Shown: positions 7,676 through 16,577, counted from the stretch's first letter. The stretch is DNA of 43,845 nucleotides from Pseudomonadota bacterium (GCA_021806605.1 JAJZQY010000009.1:1-43845), one strand, 5' to 3'. A program made the numbers and translations. Notes: generated by a model from the letters alone, not told the origin.

Positions 7676-8641
7676 CTAGAACCCGATCTTGGATTTTCTC
7701 CTCGAAAGCCTGCCGACATCGAGATCCCTGGAAAGCAGGTGAGTTCGTCGTTCCAGCATCGCATTGCCGAAGGCATCGACCAGCAGCTTCCGCATGTCGC
7801 GCGGCGGAATTTCCGCAAGAGCGGCAAGAATTTCCTCCGCAGGCTCGTCTGGAAAGCCCCAGTTGTGATCGTCCAAAATGTCGCGATAGACCGCCAGAGC
7901 GATCTTCATCGCCCCCTCCGCGTCCGGCCTGTCGATGACGTAGACGTTCATCCTGTTGAGGATCGGCTCGGGAATGGCGCTTTCGTCGTTGGCGGTGGCG
8001 ATCCACAGGATATGGCTCGCATCCATATCGACTTCGATGAATTCGTCCCTGAAATGCTCGGCGGTATCCCGCTCGAGCAGGCCGTAGAGTGCGCCCATCG
8101 GATCGTATCTGGAATCTCCGCCGCATTTGTCCACTTCGTCGAGAACGACGAGGGGATTGGCGAATTCTCCGTTGACCAGGGATTGCGCGACCTTGCCGGG
8201 CTTGGCGCTGTTCCATTGCGAAGATGCGCCGGACAATATCCAGCCTGCGGTGAGCGAGCTCATCGAAATGAATTCGAAATGCGTGCCGAGCACCTTGGAA
8301 ACGCATTTCGCGAAGTGGGTCTTGCCGAGTCCGGGTTCGCCGAGCAGCAGAATGGGCGTGAAGCTCACCGGCTCGTTGCCGAAAACGGCGAGCGCCATCT
8401 GCTTGCGCAAGTCTCCTATCACCTCCCCGAAATTCGGCGCGCTCTCGTAGAGGGAATCCAGCCCTTCATCGCTGGAAGGCTTGACGATGTAGCGCACGCC
8501 GCCCGCCTGCTTCATTTTCTGGTAGACGGAATTGAGCGATTCGTTGTTCCGCGGCGCGGATTCCTCCATCGCCCGGTCGACGTCCGCAACGCTGTAGATG
8601 GACTTGTAGTCCGCTATGGGAATATGCAATGCATTGGCCAT
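7676..8641 (-). CDS. Lon-like AAA+ ATPase without protease domain
   Basis: A 321-residue AAA+ protein. Walker A is GEPGLGKTH (101-108 core), Walker B VVLDEVDK (165-172), sensor 1 ATAND (215-219), an arginine-finger candidate lies in ILNRM (Arg230), and a sensor 2 helix lies around RDMRKLL. The ATPase core resembles Lon, but the Lon substrate domain and the Ser-Lys protease domain are absent. The first 90 residues are not recognised. It may act as an unfoldase or remodelling factor with an unknown partner. AAGGAGT precedes the ATG. A FliA-like promoter upstream hints at motility control. Confidence 0.82.
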   Translation of the reverse strand: MANALHIPIADYKSIYSVADVDRAMEESAPRNNESLNSVYQKMKQAGGVRYIVKPSSDEGLDSLYESAPNFGEVIGDLRKQMALAVFGNEPVSFTPILLLGEPGLGKTHFAKCVSKVLGTHFEFISMSSLTAGWILSGASSQWNSAKPGKVAQSLVNGEFANPLVVLDEVDKCGGDSRYDPMGALYGLLERDTAEHFRDEFIEVDMDASHILWIATANDESAIPEPILNRMNVYVIDRPDAEGAMKIALAVYRDILDDHNWGFPDEPAEEILAALAEIPPRDMRKLLVDAFGNAMLERRTHLLSRDLDVGRLSRRKSKIGF

Positions 8642-8712
8642 GATCGACTCCTTGAGATTCGATGAAATTCAAGCATGAACCGTACCCGCTCCCCCTCCTC
8701 CATTCGGTCGAT

Positions 8713-8739
8713 ATAGCGGCATCCCCAGCGGGGACTTGA
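8713..8739 (-). promoter_or_regulatory. Candidate sigma28 (FliA) promoter for the AAA+ gene
   Basis: On the minus strand TCAAGTCC (8739-8732) is followed after exactly 11 bases by GCCGCTAT (8720-8713). This resembles the flagellar sigma consensus TAAAGTTT-N11-GCCGATAA, with 5 of 8 and 6 of 8 matches; TCAAGT is a common form outside enterics. The start would be about 65 bases before the ATG. The CCCC/GGGG symmetry inside the spacer may be chance. Confidence 0.4.
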
Positions 8740-8765
8740 GCCAGAATGCACCATAACGGTGCCGC

Positions 8766-9545
8766 TTACTGGGCGATCAGCCCCTTCTTCAGGCAATCCT
8801 CGTGGTAGCCGAAGACAACGTCGGGATTGGGCAGGGTGATCTCCTCATCCTTGGCGTCGTACTCCAGGCGGGTCAGGATATCCTTAATCACGCTGATCCT
8901 GGCGAGCGGTTTGTCGTCCGCCCTGACCACGGTCCAGGGCGCGACGATATTGTGCGTGCGCGCGAACATCTCGTTGCGCGCATTGCTGTAGGCTTTCCAG
9001 CGGCCGAGTGCGGCTTCGTCGATGTCGCTGATCTTCCACTGCTTGAGGGGGTCCTGCTTGCGGTCTTCCAGGCGAATTTCCTGCTCCTTCCTGGAAATGT
9101 CGAGATAGTACTTGAATAGCTTGATTCCGGAATGCACCAGAAGGCTCTCGAATTCGCAGACCGACCCCATGAACTCCTCGTATTCGGCATCGCTGCAAAA
9201 TCCCATCACCCGCTCCACCCCCGCCCGGTTGTACCAGCTCCTGTTGAAAAGAACCAGTTCCTGGGCCGCGGGAAGATGAGGCACGTAGCGCTGGAAATAC
9301 CAGGAGCCCCGGTCCCTGTCGGAAGGTTTTCCCAGAGCGACGACGCGCGTCTCCCTGGGCGAGAGGTGCTCGACGATGCGCTTGATCGTCCCGTCCTTTC
9401 CCGAAGCATCCCTGCCTTCGAAAATGATCAGGATTTTCTCGCCGCACTTGATGAAATGCCGCTGCAGCTTGGTGAGTTCTATCTGCAGCAGATGCAGGCT
9501 TTCCCCGTATTCATGCTTCGCAAGCTTCGGCAGTTTCTTTTTCAT
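8766..9545 (-). CDS. ppk2: Polyphosphate kinase 2 (single-domain PPK2)
   Basis: A 259-residue single-domain PPK2. Walker A is GRDASGKDG (44-52), Walker B lies in ELVLFNRSWYNRAG (96-109), and the lid region contains PSDRDRGSWYFQRYVPHLP. Family enzymes move phosphate between polyphosphate and nucleotides, often making ATP or GTP from polyP and NDP. The specific nucleotide cannot be told. AGGAGAGGGG precedes the ATG, which lies 21 bases after the stop of the aminotransferase gene. It is thus probably the last gene of the glycolate operon, an unusual partner for that pathway. Confidence 0.93.
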   Translation of the reverse strand: MKKKLPKLAKHEYGESLHLLQIELTKLQRHFIKCGEKILIIFEGRDASGKDGTIKRIVEHLSPRETRVVALGKPSDRDRGSWYFQRYVPHLPAAQELVLFNRSWYNRAGVERVMGFCSDAEYEEFMGSVCEFESLLVHSGIKLFKYYLDISRKEQEIRLEDRKQDPLKQWKISDIDEAALGRWKAYSNARNEMFARTHNIVAPWTVVRADDKPLARISVIKDILTRLEYDAKDEEITLPNPDVVFGYHEDCLKKGLIAQ

Positions 9546-9566
9546 GCCCCTCTCCTGAAAACCTGA

Positions 9567-10748
9567 TTATGCCATAAGCGACCTCGTGGCGGCGGCAAGG
9601 GCCTCTCCGCTCCTTACGGGAGCTTTCAGCCTGACCAGGACATCTTCCAAGGCGGAAAGGCAGAGCAGCACGTTTCGGGCATTGCAGGCATGCCCCATCA
9701 GGCCGATGCGCCAGACTTTGCCTGCCATCGCCCCGAGGCCCGCGCCGATTTCAAGCTGCCAGTCGGAAAGCAGCATGGATCTCACGGCAGCATCGTCGAC
9801 TCCTTCCGGAATGGCGATCGCGTTGAGCTGGGGAAGGCGCTCTGCTTCCGGGACCACGAAGGCCAGCCCCATCGCCTCGATCCCCGCACGCAGGGCAAGA
9901 TGATGCTTCCTATGGCGCGCCCACGCGTTTTCCAGACCCTCGTCCTGCAGAATCACCAGCGCTTCGTGCAAGCCGTAAAGGGCATTGATCGGGGCGGTAT
10001 GATGGTAGGCGCGCTTGGCATTGCCGCCCCAGTAGCCCATCACGAGATTGAGGTCCAGGAACCAGCTCTGCACCTTCGATTTGCGGCCTTTGATCCTCTC
10101 AATGGCGGCATCCGAAAAGCTCACCGGGGAAAGTCCGGGAGTGCAGGAAAGGCATTTCTGGGTGCCCGAATAGATCGCATCGAGCTTCCATTCGTCTACC
10201 TTCAGGGGGGAGCCTGCGAGGGAGGTGACCGCATCGGCAATCACGAGACATCCGTGCCTGTGGGCGATCTCCGCCAGGGTTTTCGCATCGGACACGGCGC
10301 CGGTCGACGTTTCGGCATGCACGAACGCCACGATTTTCGCGTCGCTGTTGGCCTTCAGGGCATCTTCCAGCTTTTGCGGATCGACGGCCCGCCCCCATTC
10401 ATCCTGAACCATCACCGCGATCCCGCCGCAGCGCTCGACGTTCTCCTTCATCCTGCCGCCGAAAACGCCGTTCTGGCAAATGATCACCTTGTCTCCCGGC
10501 TCGACGAGATTGACGAAACAGGTTTCCATGCCCGCGGAGCCCGGCGCGGAAACGGGCATGGTCAGCTCGTTGCCGGTTTGGAAGGCATATTTCAGAAGCG
10601 CCTTGACTTCGTCCATCATGGCGACAAAAACCGGGTCGAGATGGCCCAGCGTGGGCCGGGACATCGCCTCCAGAACGCGGGGGCTGACATCGGACGGGCC
10701 GGGGCCCATCAGGGTGCGCTGCGGGGGATGAAAAGATCCGATTTTCAT
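9567..10748 (-). CDS. Serine/alanine-glyoxylate aminotransferase family enzyme
   Basis: A 393-residue fold-type I PLP enzyme of the small-chain alanine/serine-glyoxylate aminotransferase group. The early GPGPSDVSPRVLEAM motif, ADAVTSLAG (Asp172, binds the PLP ring nitrogen) and SGTQKCLSCTPGL with Schiff-base Lys198 are visible. It would convert glyoxylate to glycine with Ser or Ala as donor. The start is set at the ATG preceded by AAGGAG, 10 bases after the glcF stop; a longer frame beginning at 10772 overlaps glcF and is less likely. Its place after glcDEF fits disposal of the glyoxylate made by glycolate oxidase. Confidence 0.9.
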   Translation of the reverse strand: MKIGSFHPPQRTLMGPGPSDVSPRVLEAMSRPTLGHLDPVFVAMMDEVKALLKYAFQTGNELTMPVSAPGSAGMETCFVNLVEPGDKVIICQNGVFGGRMKENVERCGGIAVMVQDEWGRAVDPQKLEDALKANSDAKIVAFVHAETSTGAVSDAKTLAEIAHRHGCLVIADAVTSLAGSPLKVDEWKLDAIYSGTQKCLSCTPGLSPVSFSDAAIERIKGRKSKVQSWFLDLNLVMGYWGGNAKRAYHHTAPINALYGLHEALVILQDEGLENAWARHRKHHLALRAGIEAMGLAFVVPEAERLPQLNAIAIPEGVDDAAVRSMLLSDWQLEIGAGLGAMAGKVWRIGLMGHACNARNVLLCLSALEDVLVRLKAPVRSGEALAAATRSLMA

Positions 10749-10758
10749 GTTTTCTCCT

Positions 10759-11964
10759 TCAGGTTTGATCAAAAAGTTCTATCCAGTGTCTGACCGGGAG
10801 CCTGGTCCCGCTTTCGAGATGCATCTGGCAGCCGACGTTGGCCGTGGCGATGATCTCCGGCATGCCGCCCTGCAGGGCGGCGAGCTTGTTTTCGAGTAGC
10901 TGCTCCGAAATTCCGGGCTGAAGCAAGGAATAGGTTCCCGCCGCACCGCAGCAGAGGTGGGAATCCGCAACCGGGGTCAGCTCGAAGCCGCAGGCTTTCA
11001 GCACGGATTCCACAGCGCCCCCGAGCTTCTGCCCGTGCTGCAGGGTGCAGGGGCAATGCCAGGCCACTCGCCTTCCCTTTCCGATTCCGAAAAAAAGGGT
11101 CAGGTCCTCCTTCGCCAGAATCTCGGAAAGATCCCGGACGAGCGAGCTGATTTTCTCCGCCTTTTCGGCGTAGTGCTCGTCCTCCTTCAGCATCTGCCCG
11201 TATTCCTTCACGGCAAGGCCGCACCCGCTCGCACTGAGGACGATAGCCTCGATGCCCGCCTCGACATGCGGCCACCAGAGATCGATGTTGCTGCGCATCA
11301 CCGCGCGAGCCGCCTCTTCCTTTCCCATGTGCTGATGCATCGCACCGCAACAGCCGGAAACCGGAATCAGGGATATGCCTATCCTGCCGAGGACGCGCGA
11401 TGCGGCGATGTTGGTGTTCGGGGAGGCAAGGGTCTGGACGCATCCTTCCAGAACCAGCATCTTGCGCTTATGGCGCACCGGCGGGAAGGCCTCCGCCGAC
11501 CTGCGGGGAAAGATTTTCCTTTTGAGATGGACCGGCAGGAAAGGCTTTGCGATTCTGGCGAACTTCAGCGCGAGATTCAGTCTGCCCGGATGAGGGAGGA
11601 CAGCCAGCATGGCAAATCGGCGGGCCCTGTCGAGAAAAGGTCGCCCGGCCTTCTCGTCGACGATCGCGCGCCCGATGTCGATCAGGCGGGCATACTTCAC
11701 CCCGGAAGGACAGGTCGTCTCGCAGGAGCGGCAGGTGAGGCAGCGGTCCAGATGGCGGCGCGTCCTCTCCCCTGCGACGCCTTCTTCGAGCATGTTCTTG
11801 ACGAGATAGATCCTTCCCCTGGGACCGTCAGGTTCCGATCCGAGAAGCTGATAGGTCGGGCAGGTCGCATTGCAGAATCCGCAGTGCACGCAGCTTCTCA
11901 ATATGGCCTCGGCCTCGGCAATCCTGGGGTCGGCATTCGATGCGGAATCAATCCTGGTCTGCAT
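10759..11964 (-). CDS. glcF: Glycolate oxidase iron-sulfur subunit GlcF
   Basis: A 401-residue protein with two CxxCxxCxxxC motifs for [4Fe-4S] clusters (Cys25, 28, 31, 35 in CVHCGFCNATC and Cys75, 78, 81, 85 in CLTCRSCETTC). Two CCG domains follow (SGCCGAMHQHMG and HLCCGAAGTYSL). This is the standard GlcF plan. It passes electrons from the flavin subunits toward the quinone pool at the inner membrane. Its ATG is one base after the glcE stop, so the subunits are translated together. It is intact and of normal length. Confidence 0.95.
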   Translation of the reverse strand: MQTRIDSASNADPRIAEAEAILRSCVHCGFCNATCPTYQLLGSEPDGPRGRIYLVKNMLEEGVAGERTRRHLDRCLTCRSCETTCPSGVKYARLIDIGRAIVDEKAGRPFLDRARRFAMLAVLPHPGRLNLALKFARIAKPFLPVHLKRKIFPRRSAEAFPPVRHKRKMLVLEGCVQTLASPNTNIAASRVLGRIGISLIPVSGCCGAMHQHMGKEEAARAVMRSNIDLWWPHVEAGIEAIVLSASGCGLAVKEYGQMLKEDEHYAEKAEKISSLVRDLSEILAKEDLTLFFGIGKGRRVAWHCPCTLQHGQKLGGAVESVLKACGFELTPVADSHLCCGAAGTYSLLQPGISEQLLENKLAALQGGMPEIIATANVGCQMHLESGTRLPVRHWIELFDQT

Positions 11965-11965
11965 G

Positions 11966-13009
11966 TCAGAATTCCGGGTAAAGGCGGCCTGGGTTGAAGA
12001 TCGCTTTCGGGTCGAACGCGGCTTTCAGTCTTCGATGCAGCATGCCAAGCGGCCCCTTCAGCGGATGAAAGGCATCGCCCTGCCCCCTGAAAAGGGTGGC
12101 ATGCCCGCCGATGGCCTCGGTCGCTCGCCTGACTTCGCCTTCTCCAGCCTCGCTCTTCAGCCAGCGCTGCGATCCGCCCCAATCCATCACCCAGGCTCCC
12201 TGCAAATTCGGCATGGGCGCAGACGGCCCGGATGCGATGCGCCACAGCGGCGCATCCGATCCGAAAAAGGGCAGACGCTGCTCGCGCAGGTCCTCCCAGA
12301 AGGCTTCATGCCCATCCAGCGCCTCGCCGCCCAGCAGATTTTTCGCCTCCGAGACGGCCTGGATGCTTCCGGAAAGGCGGATATGGCACAGTCCATCGAC
12401 ATGGGCTGCCGCATCGACGGGAATCGGTTTCGAGGCAAGTCCGCAAAGATAGGGAACGGGATCCCTGCATTCGTGCACCAGAGTGAGCGATGCAGCAGGC
12501 CTGGGCAGCACCCTGAGGCTGATTTCGAGGAGCACGCCCAGGGTGCCGAAGGCCCCGGCCATCAGGCGGGAGACATCGAATCCCGCGACATTCTTCATCA
12601 CTTTTCCCCCGAAATTCAGGATCTCTCCCCTGCCGTTGATGATCCTGCAGCCCAGCACATGATCCCTGACCGATCCGGCATAGGGGCGCCTCGGCCCGGA
12701 AAGACCGCAGGCTACCGCCCCGCCGAGTGTTGCCCCCTCCCCGAAACGGGGCGGCTCGAAAGGAAGCATCTGGCCGGATGCCGCCAGAACCTGCTCGATT
12801 TCCTCCAGTTTGGTGCCGCATCTTGCCGTGATCACGAGTTCCCTGGGGTCGTAGTCGACGATGCCGCTGTGTCCTGCGACATGCAGGGGCTCGGCCGTCA
12901 CCCGGTTCCCCAGAAAGGATTTGGTGCCGCCTGCAATGATGGCGACTGGGGTTCCGGAATCGATCGCGGATTTCGCCCGCTCCTGCAACGCGCTTTCGAT
13001 ATCGGCCAT
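11966..13009 (-). CDS. glcE: Glycolate oxidase FAD-binding subunit GlcE
   Basis: A 347-residue FAD_binding_4 protein. AIIAGGTKSFLGN near residue 25 and FGEGATLGGAVACGLSG followed by RDHVLGCRIINGRGE are typical GlcE segments. The C-terminal FNPGRLYPEF closes the domain. The start is the ATG that overlaps the glcD stop by one base (TGATG), even though the open frame continues far upstream without a family match. It forms the membrane-associated GlcDEF complex that oxidises glycolate to glyoxylate. Confidence 0.93.
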   Translation of the reverse strand: MADIESALQERAKSAIDSGTPVAIIAGGTKSFLGNRVTAEPLHVAGHSGIVDYDPRELVITARCGTKLEEIEQVLAASGQMLPFEPPRFGEGATLGGAVACGLSGPRRPYAGSVRDHVLGCRIINGRGEILNFGGKVMKNVAGFDVSRLMAGAFGTLGVLLEISLRVLPRPAASLTLVHECRDPVPYLCGLASKPIPVDAAAHVDGLCHIRLSGSIQAVSEAKNLLGGEALDGHEAFWEDLREQRLPFFGSDAPLWRIASGPSAPMPNLQGAWVMDWGGSQRWLKSEAGEGEVRRATEAIGGHATLFRGQGDAFHPLKGPLGMLHRRLKAAFDPKAIFNPGRLYPEF

Positions 13010-14478
13010 CAGAAGCGCTCCAGATGGGCATGGGGGAGCTTCCCGCCGTGGACATGCATCGCGCCGAATTCGGCGCAGCGGTGCAGGGTGGGAACGGCTT
13101 TCCCCGGATTGAGCAGGCCCTGCTGATCGAAAGCGGACTTGATCGCATGGAACTGGGCAAGCTCGGCGGAATCGAACTGGAGGCACATGGCATCGAGCTT
13201 TTCCACGCCGACCCCATGCTCTCCGGTAATGGTGCCACCCATTTCGATGCAGAGCGAGAGTATCTCCCGTCCGAAGGCTTCCGTCCTTTCGAGCTCCCCT
13301 TCCCTGTTTGCGTCGAACAGGATCAGGGGATGGAGGTTGCCGTCCCCGGCATGGAACACATTGGCCACCCTGAGACCGTATTTTTTCGACAGGCTCGCGA
13401 TGCGTTCGAGCACTTCCGGCAGATTGCGGCGCGGGATGGTGCCGTCCATGCAGTAATAATCGGGAGAAATCCGGCCCACTGCAGGGAAAGCCGACTTCCT
13501 TCCCTTCCAGAACATGCTCCGCTCTTTCTCGTCGCGTGCCGTGCGCACTTCGGTTGCGCCGGCATGCTGCATCACTTCCCTGACCTTCATGACATGCTCG
13601 GAAACTTCGGCATTGGTGCCGTCGAGCTCGCAAAGCAGGATGGCCTCCGCCCCTACCGGATAACCGGCGTGGGCGAAATCCTCGGCGGCCCTGATCGCAA
13701 GATTGTCCATCATTTCCAGCCCCGCCGGAATGATTCCGGCTGAAATCACCGCGCCGACCGCTTCAGCCGCATGGCGAACGTCGTCGAAGGCGGCAAGCAG
13801 CACCTGTGCCCGCTCGGGTCTGGCGAGGAGCTTCACGGTCACCTCGACGATCACCCCGAGCAGCCCTTCAGAGCCCGTCACCAGGGCAAGCAGATCGTAT
13901 CCCTGGGAGTCTGGCGCAGCGGATCCGATTTCCAGCAGTTCACCTTCCATCGTCACGACCTTGAGCGCCAGCAGGTTGTGCACCGTGAGCCCGTATTTCA
14001 GACAGTGCACGCCGCCGGAATTCTCCGCGACATTCCCGCCTATGGTGCAGGCAATCTGGGAAGAAGGGTCGGGCGCATAATAGAGCCCGTGAGGCGCTGC
14101 CGCTTCGGATATGGCGAGGTTCCTGACGCCTGGCTGAACGGTGGCAATTCTTTGCTCCGGGTCGATAGCGATGATGCGATCGAATCTGGATAGACTCAGC
14201 AGAACCCCGTCACTGATGGGCAGCGCGCCACCGGAAAGGCCGGTTCCCGCCCCCCTGGCGACGACGGGCACCCCATGGTCGCTGCAAAGGCGCAGTATGC
14301 CCTGCACTTCTTCGACCGTGGATGGGAGCAGAACCGCCAGGGGCAGCTTGCGATAGACGGAAAGCCCGTCGCACTCGAAAGGCGCGAGTTCCTCTTTTTC
14401 AGTCAGCACCGATTCTTCGCCCAGCATGGCGCGCAAGGCCAGAATCAGGGATTCCCGGCCCGATCCTCCAAACTGCAT
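13009..14478 (-). CDS. glcD: Glycolate oxidase catalytic subunit GlcD
   Basis: A 489-residue flavoprotein of the D-2-hydroxyacid dehydrogenase type. The FAD-binding segment VVARGAGTGLSGGA spans residues 72-85, followed by the CTIGGNVAENSGG motif and a C-terminal FAD-oxidase domain with FHAGDGNLHPLI and GEHGVG. Together with GlcE and GlcF it oxidises glycolate, which autotrophs make when RuBisCO fixes oxygen. AAGGT precedes the ATG. It lies 66 bases downstream of the MarR-type gene in the same direction. A short TACCT/AGGTA inverted repeat (14483-14505) lies just before the start. Confidence 0.95.
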   Translation of the reverse strand: MQFGGSGRESLILALRAMLGEESVLTEKEELAPFECDGLSVYRKLPLAVLLPSTVEEVQGILRLCSDHGVPVVARGAGTGLSGGALPISDGVLLSLSRFDRIIAIDPEQRIATVQPGVRNLAISEAAAPHGLYYAPDPSSQIACTIGGNVAENSGGVHCLKYGLTVHNLLALKVVTMEGELLEIGSAAPDSQGYDLLALVTGSEGLLGVIVEVTVKLLARPERAQVLLAAFDDVRHAAEAVGAVISAGIIPAGLEMMDNLAIRAAEDFAHAGYPVGAEAILLCELDGTNAEVSEHVMKVREVMQHAGATEVRTARDEKERSMFWKGRKSAFPAVGRISPDYYCMDGTIPRRNLPEVLERIASLSKKYGLRVANVFHAGDGNLHPLILFDANREGELERTEAFGREILSLCIEMGGTITGEHGVGVEKLDAMCLQFDSAELAQFHAIKSAFDQQGLLNPGKAVPTLHRCAEFGAMHVHGGKLPHAHLERF

Positions 14479-14482
14479 TTAT

Positions 14483-14505
14483 TACCTTAATTCTTTAGTC
14501 AGGTA
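14483..14505. promoter_or_regulatory. Possible operator between the marR-type gene and glcD
   Basis: TACCT (14483-14487) and AGGTA (14501-14505) form a 5-base inverted repeat with a 13-base AT-rich spacer, directly before glcD. A MarR site is conceivable, but the arms are short. Confidence 0.25.
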
Positions 14506-14544
14506 TGTATTGCAGCAGAGTTGGGAAGGAAAATCAACCGGGAG

Positions 14545-14967
14545 TTATTTCGCCCGCTTCAGGTCATTGACCCCGGGAACGCTGAACATGCCAGCAGAAT
14601 CAATAAGTTCGTCCCGGTGCAGGCGTGCGAGCCTCTCGACCATCCGGTTTCCTTCCGGGGTGAGATGAACCTCCACTTCGCGCTTGTCCGTTCTCCCCTG
14701 CATGCGATACACCAGGCCGAGCTTTTCGCAGCGTGAAACCAGGGAAACAGCCCCGTGGTGATGGGATTGAAGCTTCTCCGCGAGTTCCCCTATGGTCGCC
14801 CATTCCCTGTCATGGTAGCCCTTGAGGTGCAGCAGCAAGAGATACTGAAGATGAGTCAGACCGTGGCTGTGCACCGCCTCTTCGCTGAAGCGCAGAAAAC
14901 GCCTCAACTGGTAGCGAAAATTGGACAGTGTTTCGAATTCCTTCTTGCTGAGTGCATCGTCGGCCAT
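14545..14967 (-). CDS. MarR-family transcriptional regulator
   Basis: A 140-residue winged-helix protein of MarR type. A helical dimerisation start (FRYQLRRFLRFSEE) is followed by THLQYLLLLHLKGY, the recognition region ATIGELAEKLQSHHHGAVSLVSRCEKLGLV, and the wing with DKREVEVHLTPEG. MarR proteins are dimeric regulators that often respond to small aromatic or acidic ligands. Lying upstream of and parallel to glcDEF, it probably controls the glycolate operon. Whether glycolate is its ligand is a guess. The gene starts 39 bases after the end of the amidotransferase gene. Confidence 0.9.
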   Translation of the reverse strand: MADDALSKKEFETLSNFRYQLRRFLRFSEEAVHSHGLTHLQYLLLLHLKGYHDREWATIGELAEKLQSHHHGAVSLVSRCEKLGLVYRMQGRTDKREVEVHLTPEGNRMVERLARLHRDELIDSAGMFSVPGVNDLKRAK

Positions 14968-15006
14968 GGCGCATACTAACCCCGTTCTTCATTGCAAGAC
15001 AAGTCG

Positions 15007-15792
15007 TCACTTGCCGGTCATGCAACTGGCTTCCACTATTCCCTCGTGGAACATCCACAAAGTGCCGGGATCCATGATCGCCCAGGACTCGTTGTCGGTC
15101 AGCGGAGCTGTGGCAATTACCGCAACGCGATCGCTGGAGGAAGTCACTTCGCTGAAGTCGACCGAAATATCCTCGTCCTTGAGGTGCGCGACAGCGAAAG
15201 GGGCCTGCCGCACGATGTAGGCGAGATTTGTCGAACAATGGGCGAACAGGCAATCGCCGTTGGAGAGGAGGTAGTTGAATATGCCTCGACCAGCGAGCTC
15301 GCCGCTGAATTCGGCCAATGCGGAAAAAATCGCTTCGCGATCCGGGGCAATTCTGCCGAAACGCCGTGCGAGGCGCTGCAGCAGCCAGCAGAACATGCGC
15401 TCGCTGTCCGTGTCGCCTACCGGAACGAAAGGTCCTTCGAGCTCCGGGAAAAATTCGGGGAGATTGCCGTTGTGCGCGAAGATCCAGTACCTGCCCCAAA
15501 GTTCGCGCATGAAAGGATGGGTGTTTTCGAGGGCCACGCTGCCTTGGGTCGCTTTGCGGATATGCGCTATGACGTTGAGCGATCTGACCGGGTAGCTGCG
15601 CACGAATTCTGCGACGGGGGACTGCGCCGAAGGCTGCGGATCGACAAAAAGCCGTACCCCCTTGCCTTCGAAGAAGGCGATTCCCCAGCCGTCGCTGTGT
15701 ATGTCCGTTCCCCCGCCGCGCTTCTGAAAGCCGGCGAAGGAAAAGCAGATATCAGTGGGAACGTTGCAGCTCATCCCGAGCAACTGGCACAT
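15007..15792 (-). CDS. Class II glutamine amidotransferase (YafJ-like)
   Basis: A 261-residue Ntn-type amidotransferase domain. The nucleophile is Cys2, exposed after removal of Met1 (MCQLLGMSCN). HSDGWGIAFFEG, HIRKATQG and WIFAHNGNLPEF are characteristic glutamine-binding segments. Only the amidohydrolase part is present, with no synthetase domain, as in E. coli YafJ, whose in vivo substrate is not settled. It is divergent from the VIT-family transporter gene and points toward the glycolate operon. Read-through into the marR-type gene is possible, as no terminator is visible in the 39-base gap. Confidence 0.9.
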   Translation of the reverse strand: MCQLLGMSCNVPTDICFSFAGFQKRGGGTDIHSDGWGIAFFEGKGVRLFVDPQPSAQSPVAEFVRSYPVRSLNVIAHIRKATQGSVALENTHPFMRELWGRYWIFAHNGNLPEFFPELEGPFVPVGDTDSERMFCWLLQRLARRFGRIAPDREAIFSALAEFSGELAGRGIFNYLLSNGDCLFAHCSTNLAYIVRQAPFAVAHLKDEDISVDFSEVTSSSDRVAVIATAPLTDNESWAIMDPGTLWMFHEGIVEASCMTGK

Positions 15793-15881
15793 CTCAGTCC
15801 TTGCGTTTCACCCAAGTAGCGGATGATTCTAGCAGAATCCGGCACATCGCAGATTCCGTATCTCGGGTGTATCATGTCCGC

Positions 15882-16577
15882 ATGTTCATCAAGCATCAGG
15901 AAAGACACCGCACCCACCATATCGGATGGCTGCGCGCCGCCGTGCTGGGTGCCAACGACGGCATCGTATCGACCGCCAGCCTCGTCGTCGGTGTCGCAGC
16001 CTCGGGCGCCAGCCTGAAGGAGATTCTGGTGGCAGGCATCGCAGGGCTCGTCGCGGGCGCCATGTCCATGGCTGCGGGCGAATATGTTTCGGTCAGTTCC
16101 CAATCGGATACGGAGCGCGCCGATATCGAGCGGGAGAAGCAGGAGCTTGCCGCCGACATCGAGCATGAAAGGCGCGAACTCGCTTCGATCTATGCCGGGC
16201 GCGGGCTGGAGCCGGAACTCGCGAGGCAGGTCGCCGAGCAGCTCATGGCAAAGAATGCGCTCGAAGCGCATGTCCGCGACGAACTCGGGATTTCCGAAAC
16301 AGCTGCAGCCAAACCGGTCCAGGCCGCCTTCACCTCGGCTTTCACCTTCTCCGTTGGCGCAGCGCTGCCGCTGGCAGTCATTCTGATTGCGCCGATGGCG
16401 GATCTCATCCCGCTCGTCTGCCTCACCTCCCTTTCCTTTCTTGCCTTTCTCGGCGGGCTGGCTGCCCATACCGGGGGCGCATCCATCATGAAAGGCGCGG
16501 CCAGGGTAACTTTCTGGGGCATGCTTGCCATGGCGCTGACCGCGGGCGCAGGAGCGCTTTTCGGAAGTCATTCGTAG
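15882..16577 (+). CDS. VIT1/CCC1-family iron/manganese transporter
   Basis: A 231-residue membrane protein of the vacuolar-iron-transporter type. The family opening HRTHHIGWLRAAVLGANDG leads into helix 1, and GLVAGAMSMAAGEYVSV forms helix 2. A charged cytoplasmic helical segment (about residues 75-140) with many Glu, likely metal-binding, precedes three more helices. VIT proteins export Fe(II) or Mn(II) from the cytosol. The ATG at 15882 is preferred because family likeness begins there; the frame is open from 15801. No strong ribosome-binding site is seen. With dps it adds to iron handling in the region. Confidence 0.9.
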   Translation: MFIKHQERHRTHHIGWLRAAVLGANDGIVSTASLVVGVAASGASLKEILVAGIAGLVAGAMSMAAGEYVSVSSQSDTERADIEREKQELAADIEHERRELASIYAGRGLEPELARQVAEQLMAKNALEAHVRDELGISETAAAKPVQAAFTSAFTFSVGAALPLAVILIAPMADLIPLVCLTSLSFLAFLGGLAAHTGGASIMKGAARVTFWGMLAMALTAGAGALFGSHS

